From positions 1-64,000 of the IMG/VR virus record IMGVR_UViG_3300044911_003339: a stretch of DNA of 64,000 bases; one strand, given 5' to 3'. The notes beneath the pieces are model-generated. The model saw nothing but the letters and a program-made list of their open reading frames with translations, ran no database searches and was not told the origin of the DNA. This DNA is from a virus. The translations under genes were made by a program, and so were the position numbers. Of the stretch, positions 57,401 to 64,000 are shown in pieces; the stretch's first letter is position 1; each line of letters starts with the position of its first letter.

Positions 57401-58122
57401 AGGCGGTGCAGGACGCGATCGAGTCGCTCCCCGAGGACGAGCGCGCCGAGCTTCTGAACCTGGAGGGAGGAGGCCCCGATCAGATCGTCGAGGCCATCTT
57501 CAGCCGTCGCGCCATGGACAAGATCGCGAAGCTCCGCCCCGAGGTCGGCGCGCATCTCCGGCAGGCCGGCGCTGCGCCTGATCCCGATCGCCCCGAGATC
57601 CGCATCCGTCCATCGGCCATCCAGGAATCCGACGTGACGAACGAGATCATCCGCAAGCACCTCACGCCCTTCGAGCAGCGCGTGCTCCGAGGACGCATGT
57701 ACCTCGTGGACGTGAAGCGGCTCACGACCTCGTGCGACGTGCCCGAGATGAAGTCGATTCGCATCGAAGACCCGATGACGGGCAAGAAGACCACGGTTCA
57801 GGTCCCGACCGGCAAGTGGTCGGTCGAGGCTCCGACGCAGGCCGAGCGAAGCCAACTCACGCAGGGCCGCATGAAGATGGTGCCCTACGAGAAGGCGATG
57901 AAGGCGTTCCAGAACGCGCAGCCGGTGAAGACCGACTACGACTTCCTCGTGACGCCTCGCGGGAGCGTGCGTAGCTTCTCGATCATGCCTGAGGAGATCG
58001 AGCGCGAGAAGGCGAGTCGCGCGAAGCGCGAGGTCGCGAAGCCGAAGCCCACGAAGACGAAGAAGTCGGAGAGCTACAGCCGATTCTTCATTCCAGCGCG
58101 AACCGCGCGCGGGGAGGCGTGA
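51487..58122 (+). CDS. Giant HExxH peptidase-DEAH helicase protein, 2211 aa
   Basis: The N-terminus carries the shared motif QHKYLKREPYFVGG to RYWY (~28). Residues ~180-340 have a metallopeptidase site WHELGHHVHF (H260-E261-H264) with a downstream EDFAES as likely third ligand. Two large middle regions of unknown fold follow. Residues ~1050-1940 are a superfamily 2 helicase/SNF2-like motor: Walker A MGTGKT (to T1083), DEAH (1225-1228), LTGTPV, TDAANVGLNW and QRMTRAAR. Residues 1950-2211 are helical and basic. It resembles in plan P1 DarB (a packaged antirestriction helicase), though there is no sequence proof. Confidence 0.88.
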   Translation: MSRFVIPALRAALPDALAKSFQRGPLAQHKYLKREPYFVGGKLRWRYWYASDELRKQGMVEHDPAGEHEHHLLANIADIYEHFKSVIRSTAATPTTAIEGIFQAAVDDPKAQRVPQVAMSPAFQAQHVQPFIDAEAKGAPPEASPIVRVHDALEMVPDYLLKLVMGGTKNTKHPGYKGLGPYPGLSALVMNRQEDEGADYANTAGWAHPKTGELHLLGGGSGKHGSDSSYSFLDGGDPATAPTPTDFNDAKVHLEKVVWHELGHHVHFTLETEQPDVMDSWRDLSTGPGPKPTAYAHTAWWEDFAESFSGCFALPKVMAMRCPERYDWMRQHVLKSLPERSALLKMSDEELAWWNKKKTTPPGKLLMHLKSNAPARRFGAYYSDKDQFFTVGKGGRTVYLRFGPSEPDQEDGWTQVPSTIDPETGLPVYDAAYGPRFKVQGNLKEMYDERGNPLDDFQAFLYLGQDDPEVQKFVADTMEKYVATLPPNSPQPTEYDAVQWLAAKGGDEAKALETRLLSYKMYTSLGYKRESEKISAKEAHTTEKERKRVEKERAKGGTGYLDRHDWVPVEIPRSEFVQKSGTFKFDNVRPAEYQPWQAREWDPVTKTSRVKTVYDPAAGKVVPVRTATVYEQENPDGTTFRVTVAEGEPFSIGQTILAPVSVKLPDGRISQDWQPYKLSVEDGEMTVTNLAKKFRVDPEALLRQNHRYMRGQITDPMLAALLNPSGEVIRDQFDLMRLMKLAAEQPTPPTAWVSVRGKTGSIAHFKVSFDGSGPPRVEGRQWAAKLGKDPTEPIRLDQILGKDDELIGVETVRERKAKEVKIKPGGLVWVTVKNHLGDAKRVMARYIEKKSFEEKGKKKNAHVVQVLPGQGTGLPKDRVIVTRVNKSDESQIPGKPEIRRRFVEPMQKDVLLYADEVRVGSGDRDTSGVIKILPPKNGSVTKAQLAAIPGVRIIGLEKARNKKGGAVTEELPEGVELAISPRDLPAFREYLGGFVMDERVSSMMDEQAAIIRERALQVTGEDWPPADQIVDADGNVNPNGVLRGMVTGAMGMQPGAHRIEALQRVAMNNGRLIAAHFMGTGKTAFSIAAAQMMRNLESREQPGKPHPNQVKKKVLALVPLNTANNYADEVEVFTGRPATIIGSGSLAGSVRMFRMPKDQGQKKNETREAFIARSLAAWKAAVKTDPTLWNPWADDSQMCVCPYEYFRDNEELMRATEMFDGLVVDEAHNIARENELSRAVERWNPNMNMFLMLTGTPVTNTLDVLPRMASLVSAGKVNLGTKQEFTERYLVGSAVAKGEGAKNPPKTDLNPQRAGELAAIMRPLMHIATTQDVKGKTMPAVLLDENKPAHMIGQQARMYRLSMAKFTPEEKAAIIESGAVGTDESYALDDEGRRKIGVARSIANCLAYKAPDQRENLTYESKSTEEKKGKVIEKTVTRVFSLPTHAMMTTKRPEGWGGKWPTFSEVEKGIVEPGYYNVLSEYYERLFGVTYDSVEGKPIAKEILDGVKRGDYVTPSGAPWGTVVNPDYGPEGMICRGTLDPVTGKIEPLRKEIVENGQKRVVEVKPGTRFIRDPNSKAAGLFYHEDDWNFTGRFIDSGEGGGGEGGGEDDPSDPKPASAGKQAPKDPSLSIQRSTKRRKEREMFDLAVTAGNAKSDELEQYIHNALRDDNLGPDQQFILFGNRIGSSFRTMESKLRTMGFQDVNEALGHPEWSTAEDKAMMPRKFFVTYAGKGATLGDRDINSEIFRQKLDQFGHKTGQSMFVFRTLNGGTKKPPKVGEMREGWSRGQRKRIADALAEPTRKTAEGKPAGLEVPMRVTSVEVDGRIEQRYLYESDMKPKDRAEFLRLEKERRGADKARKQAIDGEMRALADRYWSDRIPLSDHYQYVLNNTQIMVATDAANVGLNWPAPKLVMYDSLFSPMDEWQRMTRAARMLDAAVTGPAKKYVEKIDAKLSEMEKQTGLKEYGPESSLQAVQDAIESLPEDERAELLNLEGGGPDQIVEAIFSRRAMDKIAKLRPEVGAHLRQAGAAPDPDRPEIRIRPSAIQESDVTNEIIRKHLTPFEQRVLRGRMYLVDVKRLTTSCDVPEMKSIRIEDPMTGKKTTVQVPTGKWSVEAPTQAERSQLTQGRMKMVPYEKAMKAFQNAQPVKTDYDFLVTPRGSVRSFSIMPEEIEREKASRAKREVAKPKPTKTKKSESYSRFFIPARTARGEA

Positions 58123-58123
58123 G

Positions 58124-58429
58124 ATGCCGTTGCTCGGGAAGCAGATCGACCCCATCTCGATGTTCCAGGGAGGCCCCTTCGGCGGGGCCCCTCAGGGCGC
58201 GATCGACCTGGAGGCGTTCGAGAAGATCACCAGCGCGGACCTCGCCTTCAAGCGGCTGAACTGGCTCCGCAACTACGACGTGGTGCTGCGCGGCTTTCAC
58301 GCGCCGTCCGACATGCAGCGCATGTGGCGCGCGGTCTTCCGCTCCTCACTCGCCTACGGCTCGCCCATCCCAACCGACATGATTCCGTACGCACGCGCGC
58401 TCGGCGTCGTGATCCCGTCGAGTTCGTGA
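58124..58429 (+). CDS. Hypothetical protein, 101 aa
   Basis: ATG 58124, just after the helicase stop and following GGGGAGG. Helical C-terminal half (DMQRMWRAVFRSSLAYG). No family recognised. It is coupled to the next zinc-ribbon gene by TGATG. Confidence 0.6.
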   Translation: MPLLGKQIDPISMFQGGPFGGAPQGAIDLEAFEKITSADLAFKRLNWLRNYDVVLRGFHAPSDMQRMWRAVFRSSLAYGSPIPTDMIPYARALGVVIPSSS

Positions 58430-58656
58430 TGCTGTGTCCTCACTGCGGATCGGCTGTCTTCAAGTCGAGCGGCGACGCCCGGCTGAAGGCGCGCGTCACG
58501 GTGCTCGTGCTCCGCAAGGGCACGGGAGGCGAGGTGCAGGTCGAGACGAACTGCGATTCGTGCAAGGGAGCAATCCTTCTTCCTCTCGTGCTCGCAGCCG
58601 GTCCGTTCGAGATTCGAAAGTCGGACCAGCCGCGACTCGTCGTGAGGCGGACTTGA
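58429..58656 (+). CDS. Com-like zinc-ribbon protein, 75 aa
   Basis: CPHC at residue 3 and CDSC at residue ~44 form a zinc ribbon resembling phage Mu Com, which activates translation of a modification gene. Here it precedes the head protease. ATG 58429 overlaps the preceding stop. The exact role is unknown. Confidence 0.6.
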   Translation: MLCPHCGSAVFKSSGDARLKARVTVLVLRKGTGGEVQVETNCDSCKGAILLPLVLAAGPFEIRKSDQPRLVVRRT

Positions 58657-58717
58657 CGCTGCTGCCGGATTCGTGACACACCATGGACCGTGGCCTGCTC
58701 CCGTGTGGAGCACGAGA

Positions 58718-58753
58718 GGCGACCGAAGGAGAAATCCATCGGTCGCCTTTTTC
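58718..58753 (+). terminator. Hairpin-T5 terminator with ribosome site in loop
   Basis: GGCGACCGA (58718-58726) pairs with TCGGTCGCC (58739-58747), followed by TTTTT. The loop contains AAGGAG and, 6 bases later, ATC (58738) in frame with the protease gene. It may be a plain terminator or a structure that affects protease translation. Confidence 0.75.
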
Positions 58754-58782
58754 GTTCTCGGGTCGCAGATCGCGCGGACGCG

Positions 58783-59538
58783 ATGAAGACCTCTCCCCAG
58801 CGCAAGTTCAGCTTCGACTTCGATGTCGAGGTGTTCGAGAAGGCGAGCCCCGAAGGAACGGAGCGCCGCATCGGCGGAATCGTGTCCACCGATCACCTCG
58901 ATCGTCAGAGCGAGGTGCTGCTTCAGGAGGGCCTGGACTTCTCGCCCTTCCTGAAGGGCGGGTGGTTCAACGACAACCACGAGTCCACGACGGACAGCGT
59001 GATCGGCTACCCGACGGCGGCCGAGCTTCGTCACCTGCCGGACGGCAGGAAGGGCTGGTACGTCGAGGGCTACCTCCTGAAGACCGACCGCGCGAATCGG
59101 ATCTGGGACCTCGCGACCGAGCTTCAGCGCTCGGGCTCGGGGCGCAAGCTCGGATTCTCGGTCGAGGGCTCGATCGCCGAGCGCGACCCGGACGACCCGA
59201 AGAAGGTCCGCAAGGCCGTCGTGCGCGAGGTCGCGATCACGAAGTGCCCGGTCAACACGAACACCGCGCTGCACGTGCTGGCGAAGTCGCTGGCCGTTGG
59301 TGCGGGTGGGCCGCCCTCAGGGCCGACGGGTGACGCGAGCGTGCTCGCGCCCGAGGCTCTGGAGGGCGTGAGTCCCGCGCGCCCGAGTCCGAAGGACCCG
59401 AAGAAGCGCCGCAAGGTCAAGCAGCGGATGAACAAGTCCGAGGCTGTGGATTTCTTGCTGTCGGTTCGGCCTGGGATGTCTCGGGCGCTCGCAGAGCGCG
59501 TGGTCGAGTACGCGATTCGGTGGCACCCGGCCGCCTGA
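58783..59538 (+). CDS. Prohead maturation protease
   Basis: The start is ATG 58783, 251 aa; an AUC in frame at 58738 with a better ribosome site is noted. The sequence follows the prohead-protease (S78/U35-like) pattern: RIGGIVSTDHLDRQSEVL, the catalytic-His segment WFNDNHEST (H ~66), and the Ser segment LGFSVEGS (S ~125). The C-terminal tail (Lys/Arg-rich) ends in a short helix and is probably removed on maturation. It should cleave scaffold, capsid and perhaps the giant cargo proteins. Confidence 0.88.
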   Translation: MKTSPQRKFSFDFDVEVFEKASPEGTERRIGGIVSTDHLDRQSEVLLQEGLDFSPFLKGGWFNDNHESTTDSVIGYPTAAELRHLPDGRKGWYVEGYLLKTDRANRIWDLATELQRSGSGRKLGFSVEGSIAERDPDDPKKVRKAVVREVAITKCPVNTNTALHVLAKSLAVGAGGPPSGPTGDASVLAPEALEGVSPARPSPKDPKKRRKVKQRMNKSEAVDFLLSVRPGMSRALAERVVEYAIRWHPAA

Positions 59539-59553
59539 AGAGGAGAAGAGGAC

Positions 59554-60588
59554 ATGAGCGGAAGCAACGTCGAAGTGGACGTGAGCGGTCTGGAGGCCAG
59601 CCTGAACGATCTCGTGAAGGCAGCCGACGCGACCGATCTCGTCAAGGGCAAGGGCGCAGGCGGTTCGGTGAACCGGGACTACTCGGGTCACATGGACGAG
59701 CGCGGCAAGGTCGGCGGAGGTGCCGCGGGCAGCGGCGACATCGGCGGCATCGACGACATGATGATCGGCAAGATGGGCGAGACCGCGATGTCGGCCCTCG
59801 CGTCGGCGGGCTTCAGCGCGCCGCAGATCGCCGCCTTCATGTCGGGCAAGGCCGCGGACGAGGACGAGGACGAGAGCGACGACGAGGACGAGAGCGACGA
59901 CGAGGACATGAGCGGTCAGGCCGACGGCTCGTTCGTCTCGCACAACCGCCCCGAGCCGACCGGCAAGATGGCTCCTCCGATGCCGCCCTTCCGCGGCAAG
60001 GCGAAGAAGAGCGGCGCGGGCGAGGGCGAGCCCCTCAACAAGTCGCTCGACATGCTCCGGCAGGACCCGGACATCGGCGACGCGATCGACGTGTCGGCGT
60101 ACCTGGAGGCCATGACCGCGCGTGTCGCCGAGCAGATCGACGGGCTCGCGAAGGGCGTCCACGGCGCGCGCACGGAGCAGGCGCAGGTCAACCGCGCGAT
60201 GGCCGCGGCACTCTGGCAGACCGGCAAGCTGGTGAAGAGCCAGCAGGCGATCATCCAGGCGCTCGGCGAGCGTCTCGGAATCGTCGAGGCGACGCCGGTC
60301 CCGCCGAAGGGCGTCCAGGACCCGCGTCGGGCTGCCGCGCTCGCGAAGGGATTCGCGGGCGAGGCGGGCGGGCCGGGCTCGCGTCAGATGAAGAAGAGCG
60401 AGATCCTCGGAGCGCTCTCCTACATGACGCTGGAGAAGGGCATCCGCGAGATCAACGGCCAGAAGACCTCCGAGGTCATCTCGCTGTTCGAGGGCGGCAA
60501 CGTGATCGCCCCCGAGACCATCCAGGCGGTCGAGAGCTTCCTCCGCCAGAACCCGAGCGACGCCGCGAAGGCGCTCTCGTACCGCTGA
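59554..60588 (+). CDS. Putative scaffold protein, 344 aa
   Basis: ATG 59554. The position between protease and major capsid protein, the high charge, an acidic Asp/Glu/Ser run (~108-122) and helical C-terminal half are typical of capsid scaffold proteins. Its N-terminus has VSGLEASLNDLVKA, resembling the DLIDxLExLxKG repeats of the 1120 aa polyprotein and possibly a packaging tag. Confidence 0.65.
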   Translation: MSGSNVEVDVSGLEASLNDLVKAADATDLVKGKGAGGSVNRDYSGHMDERGKVGGGAAGSGDIGGIDDMMIGKMGETAMSALASAGFSAPQIAAFMSGKAADEDEDESDDEDESDDEDMSGQADGSFVSHNRPEPTGKMAPPMPPFRGKAKKSGAGEGEPLNKSLDMLRQDPDIGDAIDVSAYLEAMTARVAEQIDGLAKGVHGARTEQAQVNRAMAAALWQTGKLVKSQQAIIQALGERLGIVEATPVPPKGVQDPRRAAALAKGFAGEAGGPGSRQMKKSEILGALSYMTLEKGIREINGQKTSEVISLFEGGNVIAPETIQAVESFLRQNPSDAAKALSYR

Positions 60589-60604
60589 ACAACGTCTGGG
60601 CTCG

Positions 60605-60622
60605 CTCGGAAGTGATTCCGAG
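60605..60622 (+). other. Hairpin upstream of capsid gene
   Basis: CTCGGAA (60605-60611) and TTCCGAG (60616-60622) form a perfect 7-bp stem. No T-run follows; it is probably an mRNA-stability or processing hairpin in the capsid leader. Confidence 0.35.
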
Positions 60623-60658
60623 TGAATCCACCGAACCGAAGAGAGAAAGACCAGGATC

Positions 60659-62083
60659 ATGAACACCACCCCGTTCGTCAGCGCACGCGACTACGGCGGC
60701 TTCGGGTCGAGCAGCCCCGACGAGATCGCCGCACTCAGGAAGGCCCTCTACGCGGGCCAGGACGTGAACGCCCCCGCGGTCGTTCCCGGCGAGGGCTTCC
60801 CGCTCCGCACCGAATCTCTGGAGGCGAGCTTGAAGGTGCTCACCTACGAGATGGACGAGATCAAGCTGTTCAAGACGATCAGCAAGATTCCCGCGACGAA
60901 CACCGTCGAGGAGTTCAACCGTCTCCTGAGCTACGGCCGCGGCGGCAGCCGACGCTTCAACCTCGGCTGGATGACCGAGGGCGATCTTCCCGAGGAGGAG
61001 GACTCGACCTACGAGCGCATCACGATGCAGATCAAGTTCCTCGGCGTGGTCGGCCGCGTGACCCACGTCGCGAACACGATCCGCGCCGCGCACGGCAACG
61101 TGATCGCGATGGAGACGCAGAACAAGACGATGGAACTGCTGAAGCAGTTGGAGAACGCGCTGTTCTTCGGCGATTCCTCGCTCATCCCCGAGCAGATCGA
61201 CGGCCTCGAACGCCTCATCACCGCGGGTGCTCCGAACAACGTCATCGACCTCCGCGGTGGACCGATCACCGAGGAGATCATGAACGACTCGCTGCTCCAG
61301 ATCCGCGACAACTTCGGCATGGCGACCGACTGCTACCTCGGCACGGGCCCGTTCGCGGACCTCGCGAAGCAGGTCTACGACCGTCAGCGCTTCGGCGTCG
61401 CTCCGGCTCCGGGCGTGCTCGGCGCGCAGGTGACGGCGTTCCAGGGCCAGCACGGCAAGGTGTCGATGCACGACCACGTGTTCATCACGGAGGGTCAGAC
61501 GGCGCTCGCTGCGGGCCTCGGCTCGACCACGAAGCGCGCGGCGGCTCCGACCATCACCGTCGCTCCCGCGGCCGGTGCGGCGGCGGGCTCGCTCTTCACC
61601 GCGGCCGACGCGGGCACCTACATCTACCGCGTGGTGGCGGGCAATCGCTTCGGCCTCAGCGTCCCCGTGAACTCGGCGGGCGTGGCGGTCGTCGCGGGCG
61701 ACGGCGTGACCTTCACGGTCGCGGACGGCGGCCCCCCGAGCGCGACCTTCTACGAAATCTACCGCACGACCCCCGGAGGCTCGGCGGCAGATGCTCGTCT
61801 CATGACGCGCGTCGCGCGCACGGGTGCCACGCAGGTCATCACCGACCTCAACGCGGACATCCCCGGCACGTCGAAGGGCTTCATGCTCATGCAGAACGCG
61901 CGCTCGTTCTCGTGGGCGCAGCTTCTCCCGATGACGCGCATCCCGCTCGCCGCGATCGACACGTCGATCCGCTGGGCGCAGGTGCTCTACGGCGGCGTGA
62001 AGATGTACACGCCCGCGAAGAACATCGTGTTCAAGAACATCGGTCGCCTGCCCGGCTCGCTCCCGTCGTCGGTCGTCCCCTGA
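60659..62083 (+). CDS. Major capsid protein with Ig/Fn3-like insertion
   Basis: A 474 aa protein. The first ~280 residues match HK97-fold capsid proteins (GEGFPLRTESLEASLKVLTY, FLGVVGRVTHVANTIRAA, LENALFFGDSSLIPEQIDGL). Residues ~285-405 are a Thr/Gly/Val-rich immunoglobulin/Fn3-like domain (YRVVAGNRFGLSVPVNSAG, TFYEIYRTTPGG) that would project from the capsid. The fold resumes at ALPMTRIPLA-like end sequences (RIPLAAIDTSIRWAQVLYGG). It forms the shell around the packaged genome. Confidence 0.88.
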   Translation: MNTTPFVSARDYGGFGSSSPDEIAALRKALYAGQDVNAPAVVPGEGFPLRTESLEASLKVLTYEMDEIKLFKTISKIPATNTVEEFNRLLSYGRGGSRRFNLGWMTEGDLPEEEDSTYERITMQIKFLGVVGRVTHVANTIRAAHGNVIAMETQNKTMELLKQLENALFFGDSSLIPEQIDGLERLITAGAPNNVIDLRGGPITEEIMNDSLLQIRDNFGMATDCYLGTGPFADLAKQVYDRQRFGVAPAPGVLGAQVTAFQGQHGKVSMHDHVFITEGQTALAAGLGSTTKRAAAPTITVAPAAGAAAGSLFTAADAGTYIYRVVAGNRFGLSVPVNSAGVAVVAGDGVTFTVADGGPPSATFYEIYRTTPGGSAADARLMTRVARTGATQVITDLNADIPGTSKGFMLMQNARSFSWAQLLPMTRIPLAAIDTSIRWAQVLYGGVKMYTPAKNIVFKNIGRLPGSLPSSVVP

Positions 62084-62108
62084 CGTGAGCGCCGTGAGCG
62101 TGTAGGCT
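62080..62108 (+). promoter_or_regulatory. Candidate late promoter, CTGACG-N17-TAGGCT
   Basis: A -35-like CTGACG (62080-62085) and a -10-like TAGGCT (62103-62108) are 17 bases apart, inside the gap after the capsid gene. GCGTG followed by TAGGCTCG also occurs at ~33452-33465 ahead of another virion gene. A hairpin directly downstream argues against strong activity. Confidence 0.3.
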
Positions 62109-62111
62109 CGG

Positions 62112-62143
62112 AAGGCGAGCGGGCTACGGCTCGCTCGCCTTTC
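62112..62143 (+). terminator. Intrinsic terminator after capsid gene
   Basis: AAGGCGAGCG (62112-62121) pairs with CGCTCGCCTT (62132-62141), a 10-bp stem followed by TTC. It likely reduces transcription beyond the capsid gene. Confidence 0.75.
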
Positions 62144-62165
62144 ACGTTTGTAGGAGGATTTCCCC

Positions 62166-62621
62166 ATGGCCCGAATCCAGAACAAGAATCTCCCGTGGAC
62201 CCAGCTTCGCCTGCGGAGCGGCAAGGTCGTCCAGACCGACGGCGACGGCGTGCTCTCGGACATCTCCGACGAGGACGCGAAGATGCTCGGCGCGACCCCC
62301 GGCTGGCGCGTGGCAGGCGCGATCGGCGAGGTCCGGTCCGACGGCATCGCCACGGTCTCCAGGCGGGCTCCCGTGCCCCCGAAGGTCGAGGAGGAGCCTC
62401 CCGCCGCCAAGGTCGAGCCGAAGGCTCCCGAGAGCCCGGAGCAGGCCGCGAGCGAGACCGAGGAGAGCGAGGAGGCCGAAGGGCCGGACATCGACGGGCT
62501 CCGGTCGAAGGCCGAGGCTCTGCGCATCGCCGAGGAGTACGGCGTGGAGGGGCTGACCGAGGACATGAAGCTCGCCGACATGAAGGCGAAGCTGAACGCG
62601 GCCCTCTACCCCGAGGGCTGA
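62166..62621 (+). CDS. Head/adaptor protein with HeH/LEM-like C-terminus, 151 aa
   Basis: ATG 62166 has TAGGAGG. A beta-rich N-terminus is followed by a Pro/Glu/Ala-rich acidic linker, then a helix-extension-helix (LRSKAEALRIAEEYGVEGL, DMKLADMKAKL) like HeH/LEM/SAP motifs that may bind DNA. Such proteins often lie between capsid and head-completion genes. Confidence 0.65.
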   Translation: MARIQNKNLPWTQLRLRSGKVVQTDGDGVLSDISDEDAKMLGATPGWRVAGAIGEVRSDGIATVSRRAPVPPKVEEEPPAAKVEPKAPESPEQAASETEESEEAEGPDIDGLRSKAEALRIAEEYGVEGLTEDMKLADMKAKLNAALYPEG

Positions 62622-62662
62622 ACTCGCCGCAGAACTGATCTGCGCGGAAACGGAGGATTCTC

Positions 62663-63016
62663 ATGGCGGCTCGTGGCGACGATCTCCTCGACTTCTACAG
62701 GCGGGATCCCGACAAGGCGATCGTGCTCGCGCTGACGAACGTCTCCGCGCAGATCCCCGCGCCCCTGCCTCCCGGCAGGTACTTGCTCATCCTGCGGGCA
62801 GTCGCAGGCGTGTGGGCCTGGTTCCGGGCGGAGCCCTACGAGGACGGAAGCACCGTGACCGTGGTGGCCGCGCAGGGAATCCCACTTTCCATCGACGGTC
62901 TTCAGACCATCGAGATCAACGTGAGGAAGGGTCACAACGACCGCATCGCCGCCATCACCGAGGCCGGTGTCGGCACGCTCTACATCGTGCCTCTCGCGCG
63001 GCCCGCGCGCCGCTGA
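62663..63016 (+). CDS. Hypothetical structural protein, 117 aa
   Basis: ATG 62663, with AGGATTCTC upstream. It is a beta-rich protein with Pro-rich turns (QIPAPLPPGRYLLIL), likely a small head or tail component. No family recognised. Confidence 0.6.
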   Translation: MAARGDDLLDFYRRDPDKAIVLALTNVSAQIPAPLPPGRYLLILRAVAGVWAWFRAEPYEDGSTVTVVAAQGIPLSIDGLQTIEINVRKGHNDRIAAITEAGVGTLYIVPLARPARR

Positions 63017-63026
63017 AGGAGTCCCC

Positions 63027-63680
63027 ATGCCGCTCCCGCGCATGCGCACTGACGGTGCGCAGCCCATCACGAACGATGGCACCGTGCCGATGGCGGCTCC
63101 GCTGTCTCTCGGCGGGAATCGTATCGAGCGCCTGGGGCCTCCGACGCAGCCCGACGATGCGGCTCGACTGGCGGACGTGAGCGGGGGCGGGGCTGCGGAT
63201 GAGGTGACCTACGACGATTCCGCGGTCTCGCCTCCACTGGGAGCGGCCGATGTGCAGGGCGCGCTCGACGCCGTGAAGGGAGACCTCGCAGATCGCGCAA
63301 CGAGCAGCGCGAGCACCTACGCACCAACCATCACGCCCGTCACGCCCGGCACGCTGGTCGCTGCTGCGGCAGCGAACTTCAGGTACTTCCGAATCGGCTC
63401 GATGGTTCACGTCATGGGCACGCTCAACGTGACCCCTGCCTCGCTGGCGGGCAACAACCAGATCGACATCTCGCTGCCTGTCGCAACCGCGAGCGTCGCT
63501 GACCTCACGGGCGTCGCAGCAGGCTCGTCTCTCCCCGGATCGAGCTTCGACGTGATGTTCGTCCACGGGCCTGTGGTCGGCTCGGGAGGCAACGCTCGCG
63601 TCTACTTCTCGCTCGCCATCGCGAACGCTCCGGGCACGCAGTTCAAGCTGCCCGTGAGCTTCTCCTACACCGTCTCGTGA
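63027..63680 (+). CDS. Putative tail/appendage protein, 217 aa
   Basis: ATG 63027 has AAGGAG. The N-terminus contains ITNDGTVPMAAPLSLGGNRI and the segment PPLGAADVQGALDAVKGDLA, patterns of tail-fibre and appendage N-termini. The C-terminal ~120 residues form a Gly/Thr/Ser-rich beta domain with IGSMVHVMGTLNVTPASL, typical of phage appendage ends. Confidence 0.65.
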   Translation: MPLPRMRTDGAQPITNDGTVPMAAPLSLGGNRIERLGPPTQPDDAARLADVSGGGAADEVTYDDSAVSPPLGAADVQGALDAVKGDLADRATSSASTYAPTITPVTPGTLVAAAAANFRYFRIGSMVHVMGTLNVTPASLAGNNQIDISLPVATASVADLTGVAAGSSLPGSSFDVMFVHGPVVGSGGNARVYFSLAIANAPGTQFKLPVSFSYTVS

Positions 63681-63706
63681 TCAACCCTCTTGCCGTGAGG
63701 TTTCAG

Positions 63707-64000
63707 TGGACGCAGCGACGAGCACGCTCATCACACAAGGTGGAATCTTCGGAGCGTTCTTCGTCTTCGTCACCATCCCTCTCGCGCTCTACGCGCGCAC
63801 GCTCGCTCAACGTCTCAACGAGGTGCAGGCCCAGCGCGTAGCAGATGCCCGTGAGGTGCGAGACACGCTTCTCGCCGTCACGGCTGAGTTCTCTGGGGCC
63901 TTGCGAGAGCAGGTCCGCACTTCGACTGAAGTGAAGGGGGTCTACGAGCGCACCGTAGCGACCCTCGAACGCGTGGAGAAGAGAATCGAGACGCTGGAAG
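63707..64000 (+). CDS. Membrane protein with coiled coil, holin-like (3' partial)
   Basis: A frame starts at GTG 63707 (GAGG upstream) and runs off the window. It encodes DAATSTLITQGGIFGAFF followed by a hydrophobic helix, then a long charged coiled coil (EVRDTLLAVTAEFSGALREQ). One N-terminal membrane span plus a coiled coil fits small holin-like or lysis-associated phage proteins. The rest of the gene is not visible. Confidence 0.55.

Noticed and set aside
40850-58155. Very long open frames on the minus strand (for example opposite 40850-43600, 51436-55170, 55195-58155)
   Set aside because: They mirror strongly supported + strand genes, give Arg/Ala/Leu/His-rich products without motifs, and result from high-GC codon bias that leaves antisense stops rare.

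Overview
The window is a 64 kb, high-GC segment of a tailed double-stranded DNA phage (or a prophage of one). All supported genes lie on the + strand. They are tightly packed, with many ATGA/GTGA/TGATG overlaps that imply translational coupling. Both ends cut through a gene. The host is not directly identifiable. The GC-rich codon use and a Cys-rich lipoprotein (17821-18393) resembling those of myxobacteria make a Myxococcota host a reasonable guess, no more.

Region 1 (0-11 kb) is a T4-like replication/recombination block: histone-H1-like/DUF2924 protein, family A DNA polymerase, gp32-like single-strand binding protein, UvsX/RecA-like recombinase, one polypeptide joining Mre11/SbcD to Rad50/SbcC, and a RuvC-like resolvase. 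A strongly foldable untranslated region lies between the SSB and recombinase genes. Region 2 (11-31 kb) holds small accessory genes: candidate small terminase, secreted lytic transglycosylase, N4/N6 DNA methyltransferase, MazG-like protein, tiny membrane proteins, zinc-ribbon proteins, a HicA-like protein, a Tad2 (DUF2829) anti-Thoeris homologue, an AAA+ ATPase and a deoxyribosyltransferase-like protein. A 12-base motif, TAATCGTGTAAG and close variants, occurs about ten times in the first 27 kb, nearly always just ahead of a gene. In five cases the start codon follows 7-8 bases later, as expected of a -10 element driving leaderless mRNA.

Region 3 (31-64 kb) is the late block: large terminase, virion proteins with paralogous and repeat-containing members, portal, MuF-type protein, prohead protease, scaffold-like protein and major capsid protein. 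Between portal and protease, and just before the portal, lie very large multidomain proteins: ParB/Srx-like plus zeta-type kinase (1120 aa), MuF plus HExxH peptidase (604 aa), ADP-ribosyltransferase-like plus sigma-70-like (1037 aa), and HExxH peptidase plus DEAH helicase (2211 aa). Most share a short motif of the form (H/G)KYxxRx(5-10)Yx[Y/W].

The main hypothesis is that these giants are virion cargo packaged with the head and delivered with the DNA. In that model a delivered sigma-like protein could direct host RNA polymerase to the TAATCGTGTAAG promoters, while the peptidases, ART domain, kinase and helicase disarm the host or protect the entering DNA. This is inference from domain content and context.
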